64,000 nucleotides of DNA from Xiphydria camelus (Eukaryota > Arthropoda > Insecta > Hymenoptera > Xiphydriidae): positions 17,353,510 through 17,417,509 of the forward strand of contig OY783199.1 in assembly GCA_963678675.1 (NCBI GenBank). Reading direction: 5' to 3'. This document shows, one piece after another, positions 31,532 to 46,800 of this stretch. The stretch's first letter is position 1; each line of letters opens with the position of its first letter. A program made the translations under genes and the position numbers. The notes beneath the pieces were generated by a model that saw only the letters and a program-made list of their open reading frames with translations, ran no database searches and had not been told where the DNA came from.

Positions 31532-34464
31532 TTGCGGAAAAAAAAATTTCTTTATACACAAAATCAGCGTTATTTCATATTTCCTTTGAGATTTCGACCA
31601 AATAACCGTGCTTTTCGGAATCAGCGTAAAAAAATACATCGGATAGGGTGGTCGAGATTCCAATTCCGAAGATTTTCATTTTTCGAAAAAATTGACAATT
31701 TCTGTAAGGTCGGGACCTTACAGAAAATGCGATTTTTCGCAAAAATCGAAATCTCTGGAATCGAATTCTCGACCATCCTATCTTATGTATTTTTTCGCGC
31801 TGATTACGAAAATGATATATTTATTGAGGAAATCTCAACGGAACACCGAGATATCGATGATTTCTTGCGGAAAAAAAAATTTCTTTATACACAAAATCAG
31901 CGTTATTTCATATTTCCTTTGAGATTTCGACCAAATAACCGTGCTTTTCGGAATCAGCGTAAAAAAATACATCGGATAGGGTGGTCGAGATTCCAATTCC
32001 GAAGATTTTCATTTTTCGAAAAAATTGACAATTTCTGTAAGGTCGGGACCTTACAGAAAATGCGATTTTTCGCAAAAATCGAAATCTCTGGAATCGAATT
32101 CTCGACCATCCTATCTTATGTATTTTTTCGCGCTGATTACGAAAATGATATATTTATTGAGGAAATCTCAACGGAACACCGAGATATCGATGATTTCTTG
32201 CGGGAAAAAAAATTTCTTTATACACAAAATCAGCGTTATTTCATATTTCCTTTGAGATCTCGACCAAATAACCGTGCTTTTCGGAATCAGCGTAAAAAAA
32301 TACATAACATAGGGTGATCCAGAATTCGATTCCAGAGATTTCGATTTTTGCAAAAAATCTAAGGCATACCCCTTAGATTTTTCGCAAAAATCGAAATCTC
32401 TGGAATCGAATTCTCGACCATCCTATCTTATGTATTTTTTCGCGCTGATTACGAAAATGATATATTTATTGAGGAAATCTCAACGGAACACCGAGATATC
32501 GATGATTTCTTGCGGAAAAAAAAATTTCTTTATACACAAAATCAGCGTTATTTCATATTTCCTTTGAGATTTCGACCAAATAACCGTGCTTTTCGGAATC
32601 AGCGTAAAAAAATACATCGGATAGGGTGGTCGAGATTCCAATTCCGAAGATTTTCATTTTTCGAAAAAATTGACAATTTCTGTAAGGTCGGGACCTTACA
32701 GAAAATGCGATTTTTCGCAAAAATCGAAATCTCTGGAATCGAATTCTCGACCATCCTATCTTATGTATTTTTTCGCGCTGATTACGAAAATGATATATTT
32801 ATTGAGGAAATCTCAACGGAACACCGAGATATCGATGATTTCTTGCGGGAAAAAAAATTTCTTTATACACAAAATCAGCGTTATTTCATATTTCCTTTGA
32901 GATCTCGACCAAATAACCGTGCTTTTCGGAATCAGCGTAAAAAAATACATAACATAGGGTGATCCAGAATTCGATTCCAGAGATTTCGATTTTTGCAAAA
33001 AATCTAAGGCATACCCCTTAGATTTTTCGCAAAAATCGAAATCTCTGGAATCGAATTCTCGACCATCCTATCTTATGTATTTTTTCGCGCTGATTACGAA
33101 AATGATATATTTATTGAGGAAATCTCAACGGAACACCGAGATATCGATGATTTCTTGCGGAAAAAAAAATTTCTTTATACACAAAATCAGCGTTATTTCA
33201 TATTTCCTTTGAGATTTCGACCAAATAACCGTGCTTTTCGGAATCAGCGTAAAAAAATACATCGGATAGGGTGGTCGAGATTCCAATTCCGAAGATTTTC
33301 ATTTTTCGAAAAAATTGACAATTTCTGTAAGGTCGGGACCTTACAGAAAATGCGATTTTTCGCAAAAATCGAAATCTCTGGAATCGAATTCTCGACCATC
33401 CTATCTTATGTATTTTTTCGCGCTGATTACGAAAATGATATATTTATAGAGGAAATCTCAACGGAACACCGAGATATCGATGATTTCTTGCGGGAAAAAA
33501 AATGTCTTTATACACAAAATCAGCGTTATTTCATATTTCCTTTGAGATCTCGACCAAATAACCGTGCTTTTCGGAATCAGCGTAAAAAAATACATAAGAT
33601 AGGGTGATCCAGAATTCGATTCCAGAGATTTCGATTTTTGCAAAAAATCTAAGGCATACCCCTTAGATTTTTCGCAAAAATCGAAATCTCTGGAATCGAA
33701 TTCTCGACCATCCTATCTTATGTATTTTTTCGCGCTGATTACGAAAATGATATATTTATTGAGGAAATCTCAACGGAACACCGAGATATCGATGATTTCT
33801 TGCGGAAAAAAAATTTCTTTATACACAAAATCAGCGTTATTTCATATTTCCTTTGAGATTTCGACCAAATAACCGTGCTTTTCGGAATCAGCGTAAAAAA
33901 ATACATCGGATAGGGTGGTCGAGATTCCAATTCCGCAGATTTTCATTTTTCGAAAAAATTGACAATTTCTGTAAGGTCGGGACCTTACAGAAAATGCGAT
34001 TTTTCGCAAAAATCGAAATCTCTGGAATCGAATTCTCGACCATCCTATCTTATGTATTTTTTCGCGCTGATTACGAAAATGATATATTTATTGAGGAAAT
34101 CTCAACGGAACACCGAGATATCGATGATTTCTTGCGGAAAAAAAAATTTCTTTATACACAAAATCAGCGTTATTTCATATTTCCTTTGAGATTTCGACCA
34201 AATAACCGTGCTTTTCGGAATCAGCGTAAAAAAATACATCGGATAGGGTGGTCGAGATTCCAATTCCGAAGATTTTCATTTTTCGAAAAAATTGACAATT
34301 TCTGTAAGGTCGGGACCTTACAGAAAATGCGATTTTTCGCAAAAATCGAAATCTCTGGAATCGAATTCTCGACCATCCTATCTTATGTATTTTTTCGCGC
34401 TGATTACGAAAATGATATATTTATTGAGGAAATCTCAACGGAACACCGAGATATCGATGATTTC

Positions 34465-36793
34465 TTGCGGAAAAAAAAATTTCTTTATACACAAAATCAG
34501 CGTTATTTCATATTTCCTTTGAGTTTTCGACCAAATAACCGTGCTTTTCGGAATCAGCGTAAAAAAATACATCGGATAGGGTGGTCGAGATTCCAATTCC
34601 GAAGATTTTCATTTTTCGAAAAAATTGACAATTTCTGTAAGGTCGGGACCTTACAGAAAATGCGATTTTTCGCAAAAATCGAAATCTCTGGAATCGAATT
34701 CTCGACCATCCTATCTTATGTATTTTTTCGCGCTGATTACGAAAATGATATATTTATTGAGGAAATCTCAACGGAACACCGAGATATCGATGATTTCTTG
34801 CGGAAAAAAAATTTCTTTATACACAAAATCAGCGTTATTTCATATTTCCTTTGAGATCTCGAACAAATAAGCGTGCTTTTCGGAATCAGCGTAAAAAAAT
34901 ACATCGGATAGGGTGGTCGAGATTCCAATTCCGAAGATTTTCATTTTTCGAAAAAATTGACAATTTCTGTAAGGTCGGGACCTTACAAAAAATGCGATTT
35001 TTCGCAAAAATCGAAATCTCTGGAATCGAATTCTCGACCATCCTATTTTATGTATTTTTTCGCGCTGATTACGAAAATGATATATTTATTGAGGAAATCT
35101 CAACGGAACACCGAGATATCGATGATTTCTTGCGGGAAAAAAAATGTCTTTATACACAAAATCAGCGTTATTTCATATTTCCTTTGAGATTTCGACCAAA
35201 TAAGCGTGCTTTTCGGAATCAGCGTAAAAAAATACATCGGATAGGGTGGTCGAGATTCCAATTCCGAAGATTTTCATTTTTCGAAAAAATTGACAATTTC
35301 TGTAAGGTCGGGACCTTACAGAAAATGCGATTTTTCGCAAAAATCGAAATCTCTGGAATCGAATTCTCGACCATCCTATTTTATGTATTTTTTCGCGCTG
35401 ATTACGAAAATGATATATTTATTGAGGAAATCTCAACGGAACACCGAGATATCGATGATTTCTTGCGGGAAAAAAAATTTCTTTATACACAAAATCAGCG
35501 TTATTTCATATTTCCTTTGAGATCTCGACCAAATAAGCGTGCTTTTCGGAATCAGCGTAAAAAAATACATCGGATAGGGTGGTCGAGATTCCAATTCCGA
35601 AGATTTTCATTTTTCGAAAAAATTGACAATTTCTGTAAGGTCGGGACCTTACAGAAAATGCGATTTTTCGCAAAAATCGAAATCTCTGGAATCGAATTCT
35701 CGACCATCCTATCTTATGTATTTTTTCGCGCTGATTACGAAAATGATATATTTATTGAGGAAATCTCAACGGAACACCGAGATATCGATGATTTCTTGCG
35801 GAAAAAAAATTTCTTTATACACAAAATCAGCGTTATTTCATATTTCCTTTGAGATCTCGAACAAATAAGCGTGCTTTTCGGAATCAGCGTAAAAAAATAC
35901 ATCGGATAGGGTGGTCGAGATTCCAATTCCGAAGATTTTCATTTTTCGAAAAAATTGACAATTTCTGTAAGGTCGGGACCTTACAAAAAATGCGATTTTT
36001 CGCAAAAATCGAAATCTCTGGAATCGAATTCTCGACCATCCTATCTTATGTATTTTTTCGCGCTGATTACGAAAATGATATATTTATTGAGGAAATCTCA
36101 ACGGAACACCGAGATATCGATGATTTCTTGCGGAAAAAAAAATTTCTTTATACACAAAATCAGCGTTATTTCATATTTCCTTTGAGATTTCGACCAAATA
36201 AGCGTGCTTTTCGGAATCAGCGTAAAAAAATACATCGGATAGGGTGGTCGAGATTCCAATTCCGAAGATTTTCATTTTTCGAAAAAATTGACAATTTCTG
36301 TAAGGTCGGGACCTTACAGAAAATGCGATTTTTCGCAAAAATCGAAATCTCTGGAATCGAATTCTCGACCATCCTATCTTATGTATTTTTTCGCGCTGAT
36401 TACGAAAATGATATATTTATTGAGGAAATCTCAACGGAACACCGAGATATCGATGATTTCTTGCGGAAAAAAAAATTTCTTTATACACAAAATCAGCGTT
36501 ATTTCATATTTCCTTTGAGATTTCGACCAAATAACCGTGCTTTTCGGAATCAGCGTAAAAAAATACATCGGATAGGGTGGTCGAGATTCCAATTCCGAAG
36601 ATTTTCATTTTTCGAAAAAATTGACAATTTCTGTAAGGTCGGGACCTTACAGAAAATGCGATTTTTCGCAAAAATCGAAATCTCTGGAATCGAATTCTCG
36701 ACCATCCTATCTTATGTATTTTTTCGCGCTGATTACGAAAATGATATATTTATTGAGGAAATCTCAACGGAACACCGAGATATCGATGATTTC
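34465..36793 (+). repeat. Multi-monomer duplicated block, left copy
   Basis: Seven successive A units carry shared markers (AACAAATAAGCG for ACCAAATAACCG, CCTATTTTATG for CCTATCTTATG, CCTTACAAAAAATG at the core) in almost the same order as the units at 40059-42388. The block shift is 5594-5595 bp. A few markers differ between the copies, as expected after later exchange. Confidence 0.75.
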
Positions 36794-39700
36794 TTGCGGA
36801 AAAAAAAATTTCTTTATACACAAAATCAGCGTTATTTCATATTTCCTTTGAGATTTCGACCAAATAACCGTGCTTTTCGGAATCAGCGTAAAAAAATACA
36901 TCGGATAGGGTGGTCGAGATTCCAATTCCGAAGATTTTCATTTTTCGAAAAAATTGACAATTTCTGTAAGGTCGGGACCTTACAGAAAATGCGATTTTTC
37001 GCAAAAATCGAAATCTCTGGAATCGAATTCTCGACCATCCTATCTTATGTATTTTTTCGCGCTGATTACGAAAATGATATATTTATTGAGGAAATCTCAA
37101 CGGAACACCGAGATATCGATGATTTCTTGCGAGAAAAAAAATGTCTTTATACACAAAATCAGCGTTATTTCATATTTCCTTTGAGATCTCGACCAAATAA
37201 CCGTGCTTTTCGGAATCAGCGTAAAAAAATACATAAGATAGGGTGATCCAGAATTCGATTCCAGAGATTTCGATTTTTGCAAAAAATCTAAGGCATACCC
37301 CTTAGATTTTTCGCAAAAATCGAAATCTCTGGAATCGAATTCTCGACCATCCTATCTTATGTATTTTTTCGCGCTGATTACGAAAATGATATATTTATTG
37401 AGGAAATCTCAACGGAACACCGAGATATCGATGATTTCTTGCGGAAAAAAAAATTTCTTTATACACAAAATCAGCGTTATTTCATATTTCCTTTGAGATT
37501 TCGACCAAATAACCGTGCTTTTCGGAATCAGCGTAAAAAAATACATCGGATAGGGTGGTCGAGATTCCAATTCCGAAGATTTTCATTTTTCGAAAAAATT
37601 GACAATTTCTGTAAGGTCGGGACCTTACAGAAAATGCGATTTTTCGCAAAAATCGAAATCTCTGGAATCGAATTCTCGACCATCCTATCTTATGTATTTT
37701 TTCGCGCTGATTACGAAAATGATATATTTATTGAGGAAATCTCAACGGAACACCGAGATATCGATGATTTCTTGCGGAAAAAAAATTTCTTTATACACAA
37801 AATCAGCGTTATTTCATATTTCCTTTGAGATTTCGACCAAATAACCGTGCTTTTCGGAATCAGCGTAAAAAAATACATCGGATAGGGTGGTCGAGATTCC
37901 AATTCCGAAGATTATCATTTTTCGAAAAAATTGACAATTTCTGTAAGGTCGGGACCTTACAGAAAATGCGATTTTTCGCAAAAATCGAAATCTCTGGAAT
38001 CGAATTCTCGACCATCCTATCTTATGTATTTTTTCGCGCTGATTACGAAAATGATATATTTATTGAGGAAATCTCAACGGAACACCGAGATATCGATGAT
38101 TTCTTGCGGAAAAAAAAATTTCTTTATACACAAAATCAGCGTTATTTCATATTTCCTTTGAGATTTCGACCAAATAACCGTGCTTTTCGGAATCAGCGTA
38201 AAAAAATACATCGGATAGGGTGGTCGAGATTCCAATTCCGAAGATTTTCATTTTTCGAAAAAATTGACAATTTCTGTAAGGTCGGGACCTTACAGAAAAT
38301 GCGATTTTTCGCAAAAATCGAAATCTCTGGAATCGAATTCTCGACCATCCTATCTTATGTATTTTTTCGCGCTGATTACGAAAATGATATATTTATTGAG
38401 GAAATCTCAACGGAACACCGAGATATCGATGATTTCTTGCGGGAAAAAAAATTTCTTTATACACAAAATCAGCGTTATTTCATATTTCCTTTGAGATCTC
38501 GACCAAATAACCGTGCTTTTCGGAATCAGCGTAAAAAAATACATAACATAGGGTGATCCAGAATTCGATTCCAGAGATTTCGATTTTTGCAAAAAATCTA
38601 AGGCATACCCCTTAGATTTTTCGCAAAAATCGAAATCTCTGGAATCGAATTCTCGACCATCCTATCTTATGTATTTTTTCGCGCTGATTACGAAAATGAT
38701 ATATTTATTGAGGAAATCTCAACGGAACACCGAGATATCGATGATTTCTTGCGGAAAAAAAAATTTCTTTATACACAAAATCAGCGTTATTTCATATTTC
38801 CTTTGAGATTTCGACCAAATAACCGTGCTTTTCGGAATCAGCGTAAAAAAATACATAAGATAGGGTGATCCAGAATTCGATTCCAGAGATTTCGATTTTT
38901 GCAAAAAATCTAAGGCATACCCCTTAGATTTTTCGCAAAAATCGAAATCTCTGGAATCGAATTCTCGACCATCCTATCTTATGTATTTTTTCGCGCTGAT
39001 TACGAAAATGATATATTTATTGAGGAAATCTCAACGGAACACCGAGATATCGATGATTTCTTGCGGAAAAAAAATTTCTTTATACACAAAATCAGCGTTA
39101 TTTCATATTTCCTTTGAGATTTCGACCAAATAACCGTGCTTTTCGGAATCAGCGTAAAAAAATACATCGGATAGGGTGGTCGAGATTCCAATTCCGAAGA
39201 TTTTCATTTTTCGAAAAAATTGACAATTTCTGTAAGGTCGGGACCTTACAGAAAATGCGATTTTTCGCAAAAATCGAAATCTCTGGAATCGAATTCTCGA
39301 CCATCCTATCTTATGTATTTTTTCGCGCTGATTACGAAAATGATATATTTATTGAGGAAATCTCAACGGAACACCGAGATATCGATGATTTCTTGCGGAA
39401 AAAAAAAATTCTTTATACACAAAATCAGCGTTATTTCATATTTCCTTTGAGTTTTCGACCAAATAACCGTGCTTTTCGGAATCAGCGTAAAAAAATACAT
39501 CGGATAGGGTGGTCGAGATTCCAATTCCGAAGATTTTCATTTTTCGAAAAAATTGACAATTTCTGTAAGGTCGGGACCTTACAGAAAATGCGATTTTTCG
39601 CAAAAATCGAAATCTCTGGAATCGAATTCTCGACCATCCTATCTTATGTATTTTTTCGCGCTGATTACGAAAATGATATATTTATTGAGGAAATCTCAAC

Positions 39701-40058
39701 GGAACACCGAGATATCGATGATTTCTTGCGGAAAAAAAAATTTCTTTATACACAAAATCAGCGTTATTTCATATTTCCTTTGAGATTTCGACCAAATAAC
39801 CGTGCTTTTCGGAATCAGCGTAAAAAAATACATCGGATAGGGTGGTCGAGATTCCAATTCCGAAGATTTTCATTTTTCGAAAAAATTGACAATTTCTGTA
39901 AGGTCGGGACCTTACAGAAAATGCGATTTTTCGCAAAAATCGAAATCTCTGGAATCGAATTCTCGACCATCCTATCTTATGTATTTTTTCGCGCTGATTA
40001 CGAAAATGATATATTTATTGAGGAAATCTCAACGGAACACCGAGATATCGATGATTTC

Positions 40059-42388
40059 TTGCGGAAAAAAAAAATTCTTTATACACAAAATCAGCGTTAT
40101 TTCATATTTCCTTTGAGTTTTCGACCAAATAACCGTGCTTTTCGGAATCAGCGTAAAAAAATACATCGGATAGGGTGGTCGAGATTCCAATTCCGAAGAT
40201 TTTCATTTTTCGAAAAAATTGACAATTTCTGTAAGGTCGGGACCTTACAGAAAATGCGATTTTTCGCAAAAATCGAAATCTCTGGAATCGAATTCTCGAC
40301 CATCCTATCTTATGTATTTTTTCGCGCTGATTACGAAAATGATATATTTATTGAGGAAATCTCAACGGAACACCGAGATATCGATGATTTCTTGCGGAAA
40401 AAAAATTTCTTTATACACAAAATCAGCGTTATTTCATATTTCCTTTGAGATCTCGAACAAATAAGCGTGCTTTTCGGAATCAGCGTAAAAAAATACATCG
40501 GATAGGGTGGTCGAGATTCCAATTCCGAAGATTTTCATTTTTCGAAAAAATTGACAATTTCTGTAAGGTCGGGACCTTACAAAAAATGCGATTTTTCGCA
40601 AAAATCGAAATCTCTGGAATCGAATTCTCGACCATCCTATTTTATGTATTTTTTCGCGCTGATTACGAAAATGATATATTTATTGAGGAAATCTCAACGG
40701 AACACCGAGATATCGATGATTTCTTGCGGGAAAAAAAATTTCTTTATACACAAAATCAGCGTTATTTCATATTTCCTTTGAGATTTCGACCAAATAAGCG
40801 TGCTTTTCGGAATCAGCGTAAAAAAATACATCGGATAGGGTGGTCGAGATTCCAATTCCGAAGATTTTCATTTTTCGAAAAAATTGACAATTTCTGTAAG
40901 GTCGGGACCTTACAGAAAATGCGATTTTTCGCAAAAATCGAAATCTCTGGAATCGAATTCTCGACCATCCTATTTTATGTATTTTTTCGCGCTGATTACG
41001 AAAATGATATATTTATTGAGGAAATCTCAACGGAACACCGAGATATCGATGATTTCTTGCGGGAAAAAAAATTTCTTTATACACAAAATCAGCGTTATTT
41101 CATATTTCCTTTGAGATCTCGACCAAATAAGCGTGCTTTTCGGAATCAGCGTAAAAAAATACATCGGATAGGGTGGTCGAGATTCCAATTCCGAAGATTT
41201 TCATTTTTCGAAAAAATTGACAATTTCTGTAAGGTCGGGACCTTACAGAAAATGCGATTTTTCGCAAAAATCGAAATCTCTGGAATCGAATTCTCGACCA
41301 TCCTATTTTATGTATTTTTTCGCGCTGATTACGAAAATGATATATTTATTGAGGAAATCTCAACGGAACACCGAGATATCGATGATTTCTTGCGGGAAAA
41401 AAAATTTCTTTATACACAAAATCAGCGTTATTTCATATTTCCTTTGAGATCTCGACCAAATAAGCGTGCTTTTCGGAATCAGCGTAAAAAAATACATCGG
41501 ATAGGGTGGTCGAGATTCCAATTCCGAAGATTTTCATTTTTCGAAAAAATTGACAATTTCTGTAAGGTCGGGACCTTACAAAAAATGCGATTTTTCGCAA
41601 AAATCGAAATCTCTGGAATCGAATTCTCGACCATCCTATCTTATGTATTTTTTCGCGCTGATTACGAAAATGATATATTTATTGAGGAAATCTCAACGGA
41701 ACACCGAGATATCGATGATTTCTTGCGGAAAAAAAAATTTCTTTATACACAAAATCAGCGTTATTTCATATTTCCTTTGAGATTTCGACCAAATAAGCGT
41801 GCTTTTCGGAATCAGCGTAAAAAAATACATCGGATAGGGTGGTCGAGATTCCAATTCCGAAGATTTTCATTTTTCGAAAAAATTGACAATTTCTGTAAGG
41901 TCGGGACCTTACAGAAAATGCGATTTTTCGCAAAAATCGAAATCTCTGGAATCGAATTCTCGACCATCCTATCTTATGTATTTTTTCGCGCTGATTACGA
42001 AAATGATATATTTATTGAGGAAATCTCAACGGAACACCGAGATATCGATGATTTCTTGCGGAAAAAAAAATTTCTTTATACACAAAATCAGCGTTATTTC
42101 ATATTTCCTTTGAGATTTCGACCAAATAACCGTGCTTTTCGGAATCAGCGTAAAAAAATACATCGGATAGGGTGGTCGAGATTCCAATTCCGAAGATTTT
42201 CATTTTTCGAAAAAATTGACAATTTCTGTAAGGTCGGGACCTTACAGAAAATGCGATTTTTCGCAAAAATCGAAATCTCTGGAATCGAATTCTCGACCAT
42301 CCTATCTTATGTATTTTTTCGCGCTGATTACGAAAATGATATATTTATTGAGGAAATCTCAACGGAACACCGAGATATCGATGATTTC
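40059..42388 (+). repeat. Multi-monomer duplicated block, right copy
   Basis: Partner of 34465-36793, sharing the order of marker-bearing A monomers. Confidence 0.75.
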
Positions 42389-43840
42389 TTGCGGAAAAAA
42401 AAATTTCTTTATACACAAAATCAGCGTTATTTCATATTTCCTTTGAGATTTCGACCAAATAACCGTGCTTTTCGGAATCAGCGTAAAAAAATACATCGGA
42501 TAGGGTGGTCGAGATTCCAATTCCGAAGATTTTCATTTTTCGAAAAAATTGACAATTTCTGTAAGGTCGGGACCTTACAGAAAATGCGATTTTTCGCAAA
42601 AATCGAAATCTCGGGAATCGAATTCTCGACCATCCTATCTTATGTATTTTTTCGCGCTGATTACGAAAATGATATATTTATTGCGGAAATCTCAACGGAA
42701 CACCGAGATATCGATGATTTCTTGCGGAAAAAAAAATTTCTTTATACACAAAATCAGCGTTATTTCATATTTCCTTTGAGATTTCGACCAAATAACCGTG
42801 CTTTTCGGAATCAGCGTAAAAAAATACATCGGATAGGGTGGTCGAGATTCCAATTCCGAAGATTTTCATTTTTCGAAAAAATTGACAATTTCTGTAAGGT
42901 CGGGACCTTACAGAAAATGCGATTTTTCGCAAAAATCGAAATCTCTGGAATCGAATTCTCGACCATCCTATCTTATGTATTTTTTCGCGCTGATTACGAA
43001 AATGATATATTTATTGAGGAAATCTCAACGGAACACCGAGATATCGATGATTTCTTGCGGAAAAAAAAATTTCTTTATACACAAAATCAGCGTTATTTCA
43101 TATTTCCTTTGAGATTTCGACCAAATAACCGTGCTTTTCGGAATCAGCGTAAAAAAATACATCGGATAGGGTGGTCGAGATTCCAATTCCGAAGATTTTC
43201 ATTTTTCGAAAAAATTGACAATTTCTGTAAGGTCGGGACCTTACAGAAAATGCGATTTTTCGCAAAAATCGAAATCTCTGGAATCGAATTTTCGACCATC
43301 CTATCTTATGTATTTTTTCGCGCTGATTACGAAAATGATATATTTATTGAGGAAATCTCAACGGAACACCGAGATATCGATGATTTCTTGCGGAAAAAAA
43401 AATTTCTTTATACACAAAATCAGCGTTATTTCATATTTCCTTTGAGATTTCGACCAAATAACCGTGCTTTTCGGAATCAGCGTAAAAAAATACATCGGAT
43501 AGGGTGGTCGAGATTCCAATTCCGAAGATTTTCATTTTTCGAAAAAATTGACAATTTCTGTAAGGTCGGGACCTTACAGAAAATGCGATTTTCCGCAAAA
43601 ATCGAAATCTCTGGAATCGAATTCTCGACCATCCTATCTTATGTATTTTTTCGCGCTGATTACGAAAATGATATATTTATTGAGGAAATCTCAACGGAAC
43701 ACCGAGATATCGATGATTTCTTGCGGGAAAAAAAATGTCTTTATACACAAAATCAGCGTTATTTCATATTTCCTTTGAGATCTCGACCAAATAACCGTGC
43801 TTTTCGGAATCAGCGTAAAAAAATACATAAGATAGGGTGA
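40445..43840 (+). other. 1131-codon open frame through ten A monomers, probably not a gene
   Basis: Because the A unit is exactly 111 codons, one frame stays open from near the only frame-shifted A-tract at 40395 to the TGA of the next B unit. The predicted product is ten near-identical 111-residue repeats, rich in Phe, Arg, Ile and Lys, with no signal peptide or known fold. Two other frames are partly open as well. Substitutions between units fall in all codon positions by eye. Shorter versions recur throughout the array. Confidence 0.85.
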
Positions 43841-46800
43841 TCCAGAATTCGATTCCAGAGATTTCGATTTTTGCAAAAAATCTAAGGCATACCCCTTAGA
43901 TTTTTCGCAAAAATCGAAATCTCTGGAATCGAATTCTCGACCATCCTATCTTATGTATTTTTTCGCGCTGATTACGAAAATGATATATTTATTGAGGAAA
44001 TCTCAACGGAACACCGAGATATCGATGATTTCTTGCGGAAAAAAAAATTTCTTTATACACAAAATCAGCGTTATTTCATATTTCCTTTGAGATTTCGACC
44101 AAATAACCGTGCTTTTCGGAATCAGCGTAAAAAAATACATCGGATAGGGTGGTCGAGATTCCAATTCCGAAGATTTTCATTTTTCGAAAAAATTGACAAT
44201 TTCTGTAAGGTCGGGACCTTACAGAAAATGCGATTTTTCGCAAAAATCGAAATCTCTGGAATCGAATTCTCGACCATCCTATCTTATGTATTTTTTCGCG
44301 CTGATTACGAAAATGATATATTTATTGAGGAAATCTCAACGGAACACCGAGATATCGATGATTTCTTGCGGAAAAAAAAATTTCTTTATACACAAAATCA
44401 GCGTTATTTCATATTTCCTTTGAGATTTCGACCAAATAACCGTGCTTTTCGGAATCAGCGTAAAAAAATACATCGGATAGGGTGGTCGAGATTCCAATTC
44501 CGAAGATTTTCATTTTTCGAAAAAATTGACAATTTCTGTAAGGTCGGGACCTTACAGAAAATGCGATTTTTCGCAAAAATCGAAATCTCTGGAATCGAAT
44601 TCTCGACCATCCTATCTTATGTATTTTTTCGCGCTGATTACGAAAATGATATATTTATTGAGGAAATCTCAACGGAACACCGAGATATCGATGATTTCTT
44701 GCGGAAAAAAAAATTTCTTTATACACAAAATCAGCGTTATTTCATATTTCCTTTGAGATTTCGACCAAATAACCGTGCTTTTCGGAATCAGCGTAAAAAA
44801 ATACATCGGATAGGGTGGTCGAGATTCCAATTCCGAAGATTTTCATTTTTCGAAAAAATTGACAATTTCTGTAAGGTCGGGACCTTACAGAAAATGCGAT
44901 TTTTCGCAAAAATCGAAATCTCTGGAATCGAATTCTCGACCATCCTATCTTATGTATTTTTTCGCGCTGATTACGAAAATGATATATTTATTGAGGAAAT
45001 CTCAACGGAACACCGAGATATCGATGATTTCTTGCGGAAAAAAAAATTTCTTTATACACAAAATCAGCGTTATTTCATATTTCCTTTGAGATTTCGACCA
45101 AATAACCGTGCTTTTCGGAATCAGCGTAAAAAAATACATCGGATAGGGTGGTCGAGATTCCAATTCCGAAGATTTTCATTTTTCGAAAAAATTGACAATT
45201 TCTGTAAGGTCGGGACCTTACAGAAAATGCGATTTTTCGCAAAAATCGAAATCTCTGGAATCGAATTCTCGACCATCCTATCTTATGTATTTTTTCGCGC
45301 TGATTACGAAAATGATATATTTATTGAGGAAATCTCAACGGAACACCGAGATATCGATGATTTCTTGCGGAAAAAAAAATTTCTTTATACACAAAATCAG
45401 CGTTATTTCATATTTCCTTTGAGATTTCGACCAAATAACCGTGCTTTTCGGAATCAGCGTAAAAAAATACATAAGATAGGGTGATCCAGAATTCGATTCC
45501 AGAGATTTCGATTTTTGCAAAAAATCTAAGGCATACCCCTTAGATTTTTCGCAAAAATCGAAATCTCTGGAATCGAATTCTCGACCATCCTATCTTATGT
45601 ATTTTTTCGCGCTGATTACGAAAATGATATATTTATTGAGGAAATCTCAACGGAACACCGAGATATCGATGATTTCTTGCGGAAAAAAAAATTTCTTTAT
45701 ACACAAAATCAGCGTTATTTCATATTTCCTTTGAGATTTCGACCAAATAACCGTGCTTTTCGGAATCAGCGTAAAAAAATACATCGGATAGGGTGGTCGA
45801 GATTCCAATTCCGAAGATTTTCATTTTTCGAAAAAATTGACAATTTCTGTAAGGTCGGGACCTTACAGAAAATGCGATTTTTCGCAAAAATCGAAATCTC
45901 TGGAATCGAATTCTCGACCATCCTATCTTATGTATTTTTTCGCGCTGATTACGAAAATGATATATTTATTGAGGAAATCTCAACGGAACACCGAGATATC
46001 GATGATTTCTTGCGGAAAAAAAAATTTCTTTATACACAAAATCAGCGTTATTTCATATTTCCTTTGAGATTTCGACCAAATAACCGTGCTTTTCGGAATC
46101 AGCGTAAAAAAATACATCGGATAGGGTGGTCGAGATTCCAATTCCGAAGATTTTCATTTTTCGAAAAAATTGACAATTTCTGTAAGGTCGGGACCTTACA
46201 GAAAATGCGATTTTTCGCAAAAATCGAAATCTCTGGAATCGAATTCTCGACCATCCTATCTTATGTATTTTTTCGCGCTGATTACGAAAATGATATATTT
46301 ATTGAGGAAATCTCAACGAAACACCGAGATATCGATGATTTGTTGCGGAAAAAAAATTTCTTTATACACAAAATCAGCGTTATTTCATATTTCCTTTGAG
46401 ATTTCGACCAAATAACCGTGCTTTTCGGAATCAGCGTAAAAAAATACATCGGATAGGGTGGTCGAGATTCCAATTCCGAAGATTTTCATTTTTCGAAAAA
46501 ATTGACAATTTCTGTAAGGTCGGGACCTTACAGAAAATGCGATTTTTCGCAAAAATCGAAATCTCTGGAATCGAATTCTCGACCATCCTATCTTATGTAT
46601 TTTTTCGCGCTGATTACGAAAATGATATATTTATTGAGGAAATCTCAACGGAACACCGAGATATCGATGATTTCTTGCGGGAAAAAAAATGTCTTTATAC
46701 ACAAAATCAGCGTTATTTCATATTTCCTTTGAGATCTCGACCAAATAACCGTGCTTTTCGGAATCAGCGTAAAAAAATACATAAGATAGGGTGATCCAGA

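Noticed and set aside
40445..43840. Very long open frame that could be read as a giant repeat protein
   Set aside because: It is explained by a 333-bp satellite unit free of stops. Several other frames are open too, one-base deletions break it elsewhere, and the product resembles nothing.
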